Source: Clostridia bacterium (GTDB lineage Bacteria > Bacillota > Clostridia > Christensenellales > UBA1242). Taken from it: a stretch of 8,174 nt of DNA. Under the pieces are notes generated by a model. The model had not been told where the DNA came from, ran no database searches, and worked only from the letters and a program-made list of their open reading frames with translations. The stretch spans positions 1 to 8,174 of the forward strand of contig JALOBO010000060.1 of assembly GCA_023228225.1 (NCBI GenBank). The letters are read 5' to 3'. Made by a program: the position numbers and the translations under genes. This document shows positions 1 through 5,459 of the stretch, piece by piece (the first letter of the stretch is position 1; each line of letters opens with the position of its first letter).

Positions 1-90
1 CCGTGTTCAGCAGACAGCAGTACAGATATATATTATGCAAGATGCAAAAATGCTGATGATTCGATAATTATATCTGCCGATTTTATTTAG
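1..90 (+). CDS. 3' end of an unidentified gene (partial)
   Basis: An open frame runs from the window edge to a TAG at 88-90, giving the last 29 residues of a protein that ends in ISADFI. Its start lies outside the window. Nothing in this short tail identifies a family. The ribosome binding site of the next gene (AGGAGGTG) begins right at its stop codon, so the two genes are almost certainly co-transcribed. The downstream neighbour looks like a tail-fibre component, so a structural (tail or baseplate) role is plausible, but that is inference from position only. Confidence 0.6.
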   Translation, partial: PCSADSSTDIYYARCKNADDSIIISADFI

Positions 91-100
91 GAGGTGATTT

Positions 101-460
101 ATGCCTATAGGAATAACAAAAGGTGCTAACTGGAAAAAAGCAGAAGCAAAACCGTTAAAATCAAACATGGCTACGGCTTTGTCAAATAATATGAACTGGG
201 GAAGGCTTGCAAATGAAGCAAGTCTTACGGCATTAACGACAGATGTTATAACGACTATACCGAACGTAGGTGATTATGCCATTTTTGCATCAACAGCTCC
301 GAATGTGCCTTCTGCTAACTTGTGGTATGTATCATGTGTTGCAGGTGGTTCTTCTGCTATAGGTGGAAGATATATGGCTTACAGAACTGGCGGTACTGTA
401 GCATTCGGATATATATTAACAGAAGGTGTAATTACATGGAAAACATTCACATTAACATAA
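101..460 (+). CDS. small tail-fibre-like protein with pyocin-knob-like C-terminus
   Basis: This 119-residue protein starts at an ATG preceded by a strong AGGAGGTG Shine-Dalgarno. The N-terminal third (to about residue 45) is polar and Asn/Lys-rich. The rest is rich in Gly, Thr and aromatics, and reads as short beta strands: a YAIFAS strand near residue 60, NLWYVSCVAGG (73-83), RYMAYRTGGTVAFGYI (about 90-105), and a final ITWKTFTLT. That pattern of an aromatic Tyr-Val strand, an 'imaging' strand and a closing Trp-Lys strand resembles the pyocin_knob domain of phage tail fibres, where the last strand often reads WSSWK. It directly precedes the lysis genes, a common place for distal tail proteins. 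It is short for a fibre, so it may be a tip or accessory protein. The domain match is by eye and not certain. Confidence 0.6.
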   Translation: MPIGITKGANWKKAEAKPLKSNMATALSNNMNWGRLANEASLTALTTDVITTIPNVGDYAIFASTAPNVPSANLWYVSCVAGGSSAIGGRYMAYRTGGTVAFGYILTEGVITWKTFTLT

Positions 461-472
461 TAGGTGACAAAT

Positions 473-808
473 ATGGAACAATATGATACTCTTGAAAACA
501 GGGTAACTGTAACGGAAAAACAGATAGCATTGCAGAGCCTTAAACTTGATAATGTCGAGCATAACTCAAAGGACTGGTGGAAAGATATGAGCAGTGATTT
601 AAGTGAACTTAAAAAACAGGTTTCCGCTATTCCAGATGAAGTAATAAAGCGTCTTAATGAGACTATGGACTTGAAAATAAAGGCACAGGTACAGGATTTG
701 GAAACACGTATGACAGAAAAGAGTAATGCTACTTATAAATGGATAATAGGACTTACCGTAGGTGTTGTTATATCATTGGCAGGAATGATTGTATCATTCT
801 TAAAATAA
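473..808 (+). CDS. XhlA-like coiled-coil protein with C-terminal membrane anchor
   Basis: The protein has 111 residues. The first 80 or so are charged heptad-like helix (DTLENRVTVTEKQIALQSLK, then DLSELKKQ and MDLKIKAQVQDLETRM), followed by one hydrophobic segment at about 90-109 (WIIGLTVGVVISLAGMIVSF) and a terminal Lys. This is the architecture of the haemolysin XhlA family, small phage proteins that sit in the membrane and assist holin/endolysin lysis. The frame could open at a GTG at 464, but only the ATG at 473 has a Shine-Dalgarno at proper distance (AGGTG at 462-466, six bases before), so 473 is preferred. It lies just ahead of a lysis-gene cluster, which supports the role. Other one-TM coiled-coil phage proteins look alike, so the family call is moderate. 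Confidence 0.65.
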   Translation: MEQYDTLENRVTVTEKQIALQSLKLDNVEHNSKDWWKDMSSDLSELKKQVSAIPDEVIKRLNETMDLKIKAQVQDLETRMTEKSNATYKWIIGLTVGVVISLAGMIVSFLK

Positions 809-825
809 TGAGCAGGAGGAAAACT

Positions 826-885
826 ATGGCTTGCAAAACAAAAGGAACAAAAACTATGAAACCGGCAAAAGGAAACAAGAAATGA
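826..885 (+). CDS. 19-residue Lys-rich mini-protein
   Basis: A tiny frame, MACKTKGTKTMKPAKGNKK, lies between the XhlA-like gene and the DUF261-like gene. It has the best ribosome binding site of the neighbourhood: AGGAGG at 814-819, six bases before its ATG. Its TGA (883-885) overlaps the ATG (882-884) of the next gene in an ATGA arrangement, the standard layout for translational coupling. The peptide has seven lysines in 19 residues, one cysteine, no acidic residues and no hydrophobic stretch. It may be a real small basic protein or a leader peptide whose translation delivers ribosomes to the next gene. No function can be assigned from sequence. Confidence 0.55.
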   Translation: MACKTKGTKTMKPAKGNKK

Positions 886-1298
886 AGTTTTATGATGGAT
901 TACAGGACATACTGTTATCATGCGGACAAAATGGATGTCTGTTTCTTGATTATTTAAAAGCAGCGTCTATAAATGGATATGACTTTGATTTGACAGATAT
1001 ACTGCAAATATGTCTTAAAAATGGTATAATTGACAGCGATTTTACAGTGAACGATGCATGTAAACTGTTATTCGTAGCAACTGGAAAAAACTGGGAAATT
1101 TCAAAGTATTCAGACATAAATAAAGACTATCTTCCGACATCTTCGTATAAAGCTAAATCAGGAGATATAATTATAAAAGGATATGGAAAGACAAAAGTCG
1201 GTCACTGGGACATGGATGAATTTCATCCGATGAAACACAGTAAAAATAAAGAAACCGGGAAGGTTCTGGAATACAGAGTTTGTAGAGAGGTGAAATAA
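882..1298 (+). CDS. DUF261-like protein, candidate cysteine-dependent lysis enzyme
   Basis: The protein has 138 residues, beginning MKFYDGLQDILLSCGQNGCL. An upstream TTG at 831 keeps the frame open but lies inside the mini-gene and has no ribosome binding site. The ATG at 882 has AAAAGGA eight bases upstream and overlaps the previous stop, so it is chosen. The N-terminal part (CGQNGCLFLDYLKAA, then a helix ending in KNGIIDSDFTVND at about 46-58) resembles DUF261 proteins of Borrelia plasmids and phages, which share a GC-aromatic-L motif followed by 'I-D-aromatic/acidic' spacing. Cys19 after a Gln16, and His108 in VGHWDMDEFH, could form the Cys/His pair of a papain- or C39-like fold; this is a hypothesis. 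It sits between an XhlA-like gene and a holin-like gene, the usual endolysin position. It could equally be a non-enzymatic phage protein. Confidence 0.55.
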   Translation: MKFYDGLQDILLSCGQNGCLFLDYLKAASINGYDFDLTDILQICLKNGIIDSDFTVNDACKLLFVATGKNWEISKYSDINKDYLPTSSYKAKSGDIIIKGYGKTKVGHWDMDEFHPMKHSKNKETGKVLEYRVCREVK

Positions 1299-1627
1299 TG
1301 GAACTTGATTGGCAGACTATATTAAAAGAAGCAATTACTATACTTGGTGTAATAGAGTTTATAAAAGGATTTGCAACTCATTCAGGGAAAACTATTGACG
1401 GGAATATACTTCGTATAATCCAGTTTGCAGTGTGTATGCTTATTGCTGTTGCATATCAGTACCTTCCTGTATTTGTACAGGCAGGATTACTGCTTGTTGC
1501 GGTTACAACACTATGCAAAACACAGATTATAGATTTTGTTATGTCGAAATTTGGTGATAATAAACAGACAGATAATGCAAACGTAAAAACAGATGCAACA
1601 ATAGATAATAAGACAGGGGTTAAATAA
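1298..1627 (+). CDS. holin-like membrane protein
   Basis: This 109-residue protein starts in a TAATG overlap with the previous stop, with GAGAGG upstream. Hydrophobic segments lie at about 10-26 (weak), 41-57 (IIQFAVCMLIAVAYQYL) and 59-74 (VFVQAGLLLVAVTTLC). They are followed by a short helix and a highly polar C-terminal tail from about 84 onward that is rich in Lys, Asp, Asn and Thr. Size, two to three membrane helices and a charged cytoplasmic tail fit a phage holin, the protein that forms inner-membrane lesions and times lysis. Its position immediately before the spanin pair supports this. No specific holin family is recognised. Confidence 0.65.
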   Translation: MELDWQTILKEAITILGVIEFIKGFATHSGKTIDGNILRIIQFAVCMLIAVAYQYLPVFVQAGLLLVAVTTLCKTQIIDFVMSKFGDNKQTDNANVKTDATIDNKTGVK

Positions 1628-1911
1628 TGCTGTACGCACTTATAATTTCAATATGCCTTAATATCGTTTCCGGTGTTTTTATATTCATGCTTCTAAAGCA
1701 GTACAATGCCATAAAGAAGAAGAACACTGTGCTTGCCGGAAATGTCGTTGAAATGAAAAAGTATTATGATGAATATACCAGTAATATTCTTTCACATATT
1801 CAGAATGAAAAAGAAAGGCAGGAGGCAACCGATGATGAAGCAAAAAAACATATTCTTGATATTATCAATAACAATAATGCTGATGCTGTCAGGATGCGCG
1901 ACGGTAAATAA
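1627..1911 (+). CDS. Rz-like inner-membrane spanin subunit
   Basis: The protein has 94 residues and begins in a TAATG overlap with the holin-like gene, with AGGGG seven bases before the ATG. A single N-terminal membrane helix (residues about 4-23) is followed by a long charged helix (KQYNAIKKKNTVLAGN through NEKERQEATDDEAKKHIL) that would extend into the periplasm. This is the i-spanin layout: a type II anchored coiled coil that joins an outer-membrane lipoprotein and fuses the two membranes in the last step of lysis. Decisive support is the second gene embedded in its 3' end in another frame, which encodes a lipoprotein. Sequence similarity among Rz proteins is low, so the call rests on architecture and gene arrangement. 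Confidence 0.75.
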   Translation: MLYALIISICLNIVSGVFIFMLLKQYNAIKKKNTVLAGNVVEMKKYYDEYTSNILSHIQNEKERQEATDDEAKKHILDIINNNNADAVRMRDGK

Positions 1912-2155
1912 GGCTGTCACAGTAGAAGACAAATCGGCAGTTGAAGCGGTACAGACTGTGAAAGAAGCGAAAAAACTTATTATATCGCTTCCTACGTGTC
2001 CTAAACCTCGTGAAAAAAAGAATCTTAATGAGCTTTCATGGCAGGACTTGGATGAATATATAACATATCAGAATAATTATATAACTGACTTGCAGGATTA
2101 TATATTACATACGCAGGCTATAATAGATATTCTCAATAAAAATGTAAGCGAATGA
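1832..2155 (+). CDS. Rz1-like outer-membrane lipoprotein spanin subunit
   Basis: This 107-residue lipoprotein starts inside the Rz-like gene, in the +1 frame, and overlaps it by 80 bases. The frame is open further upstream, but AGGAGG at 1820-1825 lies six bases before the ATG at 1832 (a second ATG follows at once), fixing the start. The N-terminus is a short Lys-bearing region, a hydrophobic stretch and an LSGC lipobox with the lipidated Cys at residue 22 and Ala after it, compatible with outer-membrane sorting. The mature part has a small Pro/Cys patch (LPTCPKPREKK, about 57-67) and a C-terminal helical region (WQDLDEYITYQNNYITDLQ). Embedding of a lipoprotein gene in the 3' end of an i-spanin gene is the Rz/Rz1 signature. 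At 107 residues it is longer than lambda Rz1. Confidence 0.82.
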   Translation: MMKQKNIFLILSITIMLMLSGCATVNKAVTVEDKSAVEAVQTVKEAKKLIISLPTCPKPREKKNLNELSWQDLDEYITYQNNYITDLQDYILHTQAIIDILNKNVSE

Positions 2156-2183
2156 TTATGCAATATGGCATAAAGGAAAAGTT

Positions 2184-3011
2184 ATGAAAACTATTATTAT
2201 CGGAATTGCGCTTATAGGAGCGTTTTTTGCAAATATAATATGCAAAATAAAAAAGTCTTTTTCAAAGAAAAACAGGCACGTCTACACACTTCAGAAAGAC
2301 CCGGAAGATGAACGTGATTTCAAATTCTGTGTTTCAGCTCCCGTTCAATTGCCTGATAAAGTCGACCTGTCTAATAAATGTTCCCCTATAGTTAATCAGG
2401 GAACTCTTAACAGTTGTACGGCTAACGCCATCGGTTCCGGTATGTTTGAATATATGTGGATAAAAGCTGGAAATGTGATTAAAAACTTTTCGAGATTGTT
2501 CCTGTATTATAACGAACGGAATATGGAAGGAACTGTGAAGCAGGATTGTGGAGCTTATATAAGGGACGGAATGAAAACATTATGCAATGACGGGATATGT
2601 ACTGAACCTTCATGGCCTTATATAATAAGAAAATTTTCAAAGAAACCGGATAATATCTGTTATGAAGAAGCGGTTAATTATAAGATATTATCATATAACA
2701 GAGTTCAGGGACAAAATCAGATAAAGCAGTGCCTTGCACAGGGAAATTGCATTGTAGCAGGGATATGGGTTTATGAATCATTTGAATCACAGGAAGTTGC
2801 TTCTACTGGGATGGTTCCTATGCCCGAAAGTACTGAAAAAAATCTTGGAGGACACGCAGTCCTTATAGTTGGTTATGATGACACAGTTCAAAGATTCAAA
2901 TTGCGCAACAGTTGGGGGAATGGGTGGGGAGATAAAGGATATTTTTATATCCCTTACTTAGTATTTGATAAACTTGTTATGGATATGTGGACTGCATCGG
3001 ATATTGCATAG
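2184..3011 (+). CDS. membrane-anchored papain-family (C1) cysteine peptidase
   Basis: The protein has 275 residues and starts at an ATG with AAAGGA upstream. Residues about 3-19 form one hydrophobic segment, either a signal or an uncleaved anchor, followed by a basic stretch (KIKKSFSKKNRH). A DPEDERDF element (39-46) precedes LPDKVDLS, as in bacterial papain-like peptidases. The catalytic set is complete: oxyanion Gln72 and nucleophile Cys78 in NQGTLNSCTANAI, His224 in GGHAVLIVGYDD, and Asn242 in RNSWGNGWGDKGYFYI. The protein is therefore very likely an active thiol protease acting at or beyond the membrane. No inhibitory pro-domain of the eukaryotic type is seen. It follows the spanin pair by 28 bases, so it may contribute to lysis or cleave host envelope proteins. 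That role is inference, but the family assignment is strong. Confidence 0.88.
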   Translation: MKTIIIGIALIGAFFANIICKIKKSFSKKNRHVYTLQKDPEDERDFKFCVSAPVQLPDKVDLSNKCSPIVNQGTLNSCTANAIGSGMFEYMWIKAGNVIKNFSRLFLYYNERNMEGTVKQDCGAYIRDGMKTLCNDGICTEPSWPYIIRKFSKKPDNICYEEAVNYKILSYNRVQGQNQIKQCLAQGNCIVAGIWVYESFESQEVASTGMVPMPESTEKNLGGHAVLIVGYDDTVQRFKLRNSWGNGWGDKGYFYIPYLVFDKLVMDMWTASDIA

Positions 3012-3013
3012 AC

Positions 3014-3042
3014 TTGACAAATGTATGGGTGTATTATATAAT
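3014..3042 (+). promoter_or_regulatory. perfect-consensus sigma-70 promoter
   Basis: TTGACA at 3014-3019 and TATAAT at 3037-3042 are separated by exactly 17 bases. Both hexamers match the consensus without mismatch. It begins three bases after the peptidase stop codon and points at the four-TM protein gene. The start of transcription should fall near 3049, leaving a leader of about 17 bases with a GGAGG at 3057-3061 ahead of the ATG at 3066. Confidence 0.85.
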
Positions 3043-3065
3043 TTAGATAGTAATTTGGAGGTCAT

Positions 3066-3410
3066 ATGACAGTTACTAAAAACGGTGTTATTGCTACGGT
3101 TGGACTTATTATTGCAGCCGCAGGTGTTGTATGTGCAAAGGTTTGGGGAGCTGAAGTAGCGCAGATTACAGCACTGGCGTGTTCTGCTGTAGCACTCGGT
3201 GTTTCTCTCAGTTCATTTATTTCAGGTGCTACAAAAATGAAAACTTGGCAGAAATGGGTTTGTGCAGGTCTTATCACAATTGGTTTCGGACTGGCTGGAT
3301 TCAGTACGCTTATTACCGCAACTGTTGCAGTTAAAATTATTGGATATGTGATTGCATTTGTTGCATTCGTTGCAGGTATTATAGTTGGGAATGTAACTAT
3401 TGGTTCCTGA
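3066..3410 (+). CDS. four-TM small membrane protein, moron-type cargo gene
   Basis: This 114-residue protein is almost entirely hydrophobic, with predicted membrane helices at about 7-24, 31-53, 64-83 and 87-108 and short charged loops (KVWGAE, TKMKTWQKW). Start choice is fixed by TTGGAGG just upstream. No family is recognised; a holin or a superinfection-exclusion protein are both possible. The gene is a single unit with its own perfect-consensus promoter and its own intrinsic terminator. Its codon use differs from its neighbours: 12 of 14 Ile codons are ATT and only one is ATA, whereas ATA is used in 14 of 21 in the metallophosphoesterase and 14 of 24 in the peptidase. Independent expression plus foreign codon use is the hallmark of a moron, a gene that can be expressed from a silent prophage to the host's or phage's benefit. 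Confidence 0.7.
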   Translation: MTVTKNGVIATVGLIIAAAGVVCAKVWGAEVAQITALACSAVALGVSLSSFISGATKMKTWQKWVCAGLITIGFGLAGFSTLITATVAVKIIGYVIAFVAFVAGIIVGNVTIGS

Positions 3411-3423
3411 TTAATTATCATCT

Positions 3424-3451
3424 ATGCCGGGTTAAATTCCCGGCATTTTTT
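3424..3451 (+). terminator. intrinsic terminator after the four-TM gene
   Basis: An eight-base-pair GC-rich stem (ATGCCGGG at 3424-3431 with CCCGGCAT at 3439-3446) encloses a seven-base loop. It is followed by a run of T through 3451. It lies 13 bases past the stop of the four-TM gene and closes that transcription unit. Confidence 0.88.
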
Positions 3452-3480
3452 GTTATAACTGACATAAGGAACAAAAAACA

Positions 3481-4269
3481 TTGAAACCAATAAGAATTTT
3501 TATAGGCGGTGATTTTCACTGCGGAGACAAAGCAGGACTTACACCTTATTCAAGAATTGCTAAAAAATCACCTTATTCAGATTTACAGACACAGTTATAT
3601 GAATGGTATTCAAAAGAGGTGCCTGAAAACGGCCCATATGACTATGCGATATTAACAGGTGATATGGTTGAAGGACAGAACAGCAAGAATACAATAGAAC
3701 TGTATGAGCCTGATACTGACGAACAGGGTGAAATAGCTGCTGAATGTTGCAGTATAATTCCATGCAAAAAAGAAAACTTTTTCTGTGTATATGGCACTCC
3801 ATTCCATACGGCAGGAACTTATTCATATGAAGACAATTTCGCAAAGTGTTTAGGGATAGCAAAACCTAAAACTACACAAAGATTGAATTTTAACGATATG
3901 GTAAGAGTTAATGTAAGGCATACGGTAGGACGGTCTACTATTCCATATGGACAGGGAACACCGACATATAAAGAAATGGTAAATGAAATACTTAATGCTT
4001 CTCTGCACGAGGATGAATCTGCCGATATATGTATAAGAGGACATGCCCATTATTCTGTTTCAATGAGGGTAAGGGATAGGGAATCTATAGTAGCACCATG
4101 TCTCAAATATCCGGCAGGAATATACGGAAGAAAAATGGCAGAAACACAGTATGATATGGGGTTTGGAGTACTTGAAATATATGGATATAAAGACTGGAGA
4201 TATATACCTATTCATATTCCGCTTTCAATTTCAAATAAACGTGAATGGACTAATTTAAAAGGAGAATAA
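3481..4269 (+). CDS. calcineurin-like metallophosphoesterase
   Basis: This 262-residue protein starts at a TTG, the only start ahead of the first conserved strand, with AAGGA about ten bases upstream. The dinuclear-metal motifs appear in order: GGDFHCGD (9-16, the D-x-H motif), TGDMVEGQN (the GD motif, about 60-68), YGTPFH (about 108-113, in place of the usual GNHE/GNHD), and IRGHAHYS (about 185-192, the GHxH motif). This is the calcineurin-like phosphoesterase fold, which hydrolyses phosphomono- or diesters. In phages such proteins may act on nucleic acid or nucleotides, but the substrate cannot be read from sequence. It follows a terminator with no obvious promoter, and the next gene starts one base after its stop, so these two form a small unit possibly fed by readthrough. 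Confidence 0.85.
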   Translation: MKPIRIFIGGDFHCGDKAGLTPYSRIAKKSPYSDLQTQLYEWYSKEVPENGPYDYAILTGDMVEGQNSKNTIELYEPDTDEQGEIAAECCSIIPCKKENFFCVYGTPFHTAGTYSYEDNFAKCLGIAKPKTTQRLNFNDMVRVNVRHTVGRSTIPYGQGTPTYKEMVNEILNASLHEDESADICIRGHAHYSVSMRVRDRESIVAPCLKYPAGIYGRKMAETQYDMGFGVLEIYGYKDWRYIPIHIPLSISNKREWTNLKGE

Positions 4270-4270
4270 A

Positions 4271-4495
4271 GTGGAAAAAGGTAAAGCTGTTGAAGTGGAT
4301 GAAGCAAAACTTGCAGAAATGCTTAATTCTATACCTGTGGTATCTTCTAACAAGAAAAAAATATTTACACCAACTGAAGATGCTTTTATAATTGCCGTTT
4401 ACGAACAGAATAAAAATAAAGAAATAGCTGCAAAAAAACTGGATATAAGTTCTACTACAATGAGAAGAAGATATATTGAAATAACAGGTGAATAA
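4271..4495 (+). CDS. small helix-turn-helix protein
   Basis: The protein has 74 residues, starting at GTG with AAGGAGA five to six bases ahead and one base after the upstream stop. The N-terminal 30 residues are charged and probably flexible. From residue 32 the sequence FTPTEDAFIIAVYEQ and then NKEIAAKKLDISSTTMRRRY forms a helix-turn-helix of the Myb/SANT or Fis-like type: an acidic 'TPxEDA' helix, a turn at LDIS, and an Arg-rich recognition helix. It would bind DNA. Possible roles are a small regulator or a terminase-small-subunit-like protein, but no terminase large subunit follows. It ends the + strand block and is followed by a bidirectional terminator. Confidence 0.6.
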   Translation: MEKGKAVEVDEAKLAEMLNSIPVVSSNKKKIFTPTEDAFIIAVYEQNKNKEIAAKKLDISSTTMRRRYIEITGE

Positions 4496-4507
4496 TTATT
4501 GATTTAT

Positions 4508-4545
4508 AAAAAGCACCCTGCCTACAAAAGACAGGGTTTCGTTTT
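4508..4545. terminator. bidirectional intrinsic terminator between convergent operons
   Basis: ACCCTG (4515-4520) pairs with CAGGGT (4532-4537) around an 11-base loop. On the + strand the stem is followed by TTTCGTTTTG. On the - strand it is followed by GC and five T residues (4512-4508). It lies between the stops of the HTH gene (+) and the nucleoside-transferase-like gene (-), so it can end both transcripts. Confidence 0.75.
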
Positions 4546-4546
4546 G

Positions 4547-5041
4547 TTATATAAAATAATTTTTAACTTCTTCTATTGTTTTAAAGACAGGAATTTTAAT
4601 ACTATGTGCTTTTAAAACTTCTCCGTCTCCACCTTTAGATTCACCTTCAAGCCTTAAAACGCCGTCAAATCTTTCTATGAAAGCATAATCATTATCAAGC
4701 CATAAATGATAATCACGTTCTTTTTGTGCATTAAGATATACTGACTGCAATAGTGGTGAAAACGGTATGAATCCATTATCAAGCAGTTCATTAGCAGCTT
4801 CTATCTGTCTTTGTACATTTACAAAATTATCTCCAATTGTATAAGGAGATGCTATATATATGATATGTTTTTTATTTATTTTATTCACCTCTTTCCTGTA
4901 TTGATATTTTGCATAATATTTCCAGCATTTTATGCTTTTAGGCATTTTTGAACATATTCTTTCTTCCATGCTCCATTTATATAATTCTATTGCTGCTTTA
5001 CGCTCTTTTGAAGTACTATACTTATTTTCTCTGAAGTGCAT
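4547..5041 (-). CDS. DUF1937 / nucleoside deoxyribosyltransferase-like protein
   Basis: The protein has 164 residues. The recognisable domain runs from about residue 59: IIYIASPYT (60-68), an amphipathic helix with VQRQIEAANELLDNG, FIPFSPLLQS (91-100), FDGVLRLEGESKGGDGE (125-141) and IPVF near the end. This matches the Rossmann-like DUF1937/DUF4406 group related to nucleoside 2-deoxyribosyltransferase. In those enzymes a Glu after an S-x-G segment acts as nucleophile; Glu141 is the candidate here. The first 51 residues are basic and aromatic with no recognised fold. A GTG at 4888 preceded by AGGA could be an alternative start that would yield just the core domain. The 5041 ATG has only a weak GGA upstream but sits one base after the preceding stop. 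It is the last gene of a - operon that also holds a DUF1599-type protein. Confidence 0.62.
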   Translation of the reverse strand: MHFRENKYSTSKERKAAIELYKWSMEERICSKMPKSIKCWKYYAKYQYRKEVNKINKKHIIYIASPYTIGDNFVNVQRQIEAANELLDNGFIPFSPLLQSVYLNAQKERDYHLWLDNDYAFIERFDGVLRLEGESKGGDGEVLKAHSIKIPVFKTIEEVKNYFI

Positions 5042-5042
5042 G

Positions 5043-5237
5043 TTATTTATCCGTTGCTTTAACTTCTTCCAATCCTTTGTCTTTTATAACTTTTCGTTCT
5101 AAATCTATTGCCTTCCCCAGCATTTCGGCAGTAAGTTCAGGTGTGTCGTATTCGGCAGTTATATCCCATTGCACTAAACCTTTTGCAGTCAAACTAGCGT
5201 TCATTCTTGTTCTTTTGTTAGTTGCTTCGTTTTCCAT
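5043..5237 (-). CDS. small phage protein of unknown function
   Basis: This 64-residue soluble protein starts with a good AGGAG six bases before the ATG. The N-terminus is polar (ENEATNKRTRMN), followed by a two-strand-like section (ASLTAKGLVQWDITAEYD, about 14-31) and a charged C-terminal helix (PELTAEMLGKAIDLERKVIK). The Lys-Gly turn between strands and the following Glu/Leu-rich helix recall small conserved proteins near phage recombination or replication genes, but no family name can be given. It lies between two - genes at spacings of one and nine bases, clearly in one operon with them. Confidence 0.6.
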   Translation of the reverse strand: MENEATNKRTRMNASLTAKGLVQWDITAEYDTPELTAEMLGKAIDLERKVIKDKGLEEVKATDK

Positions 5238-5246
5238 AATATTCTC

Positions 5247-5456
5247 CTATTCTGTTATTTCTCCATAAAACATACGTTTTATGATATGCACTGTATTATC
5301 ATACTTACCATGCTTTTTTATAATTTCAACTTCCTTGTTATTATAGTGTGTTTTATCCTCTGTCCATACATCCATATCTCCGTTATCATTTTTTCTATAA
5401 GCTATTTTTTGACCTATTATATTGTTATAATATACTTTCCATTCTTTATTTTTCAC
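5247..5456 (-). CDS. small hypothetical protein, GTG start
   Basis: This 69-residue protein has charged, beta-like sequence (WKVYYNNIIGQKIAYRKN, DMDVWTEDKTHYNN) and no membrane segment. The start is a GTG three bases after the upstream gene's stop and lacks a convincing Shine-Dalgarno. Translation is probably coupled to the gene before it. No other in-frame start precedes the body of the protein except an internal Met at residue 28. Its stop overlaps the ribosome binding site of the following gene. The family is unknown. Confidence 0.5.
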   Translation of the reverse strand: MKNKEWKVYYNNIIGQKIAYRKNDNGDMDVWTEDKTHYNNKEVEIIKKHGKYDNTVHIIKRMFYGEITE

Positions 5457-5459
5457 AAT

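Noticed and set aside
831..881. N-terminal extension of the DUF261-like protein from a TTG start
   Set aside because: The TTG has no properly spaced ribosome binding site; the nearby AGGAGG serves the ATG at 826, and the ATG at 882 has its own site.
3062..3421. 119-residue open frame on the - strand opposite the four-TM gene
   Set aside because: It is the exact antisense of a gene with promoter, ribosome binding site and terminator, has no ribosome binding site of its own, and its composition follows from the hydrophobic codons on the other strand.
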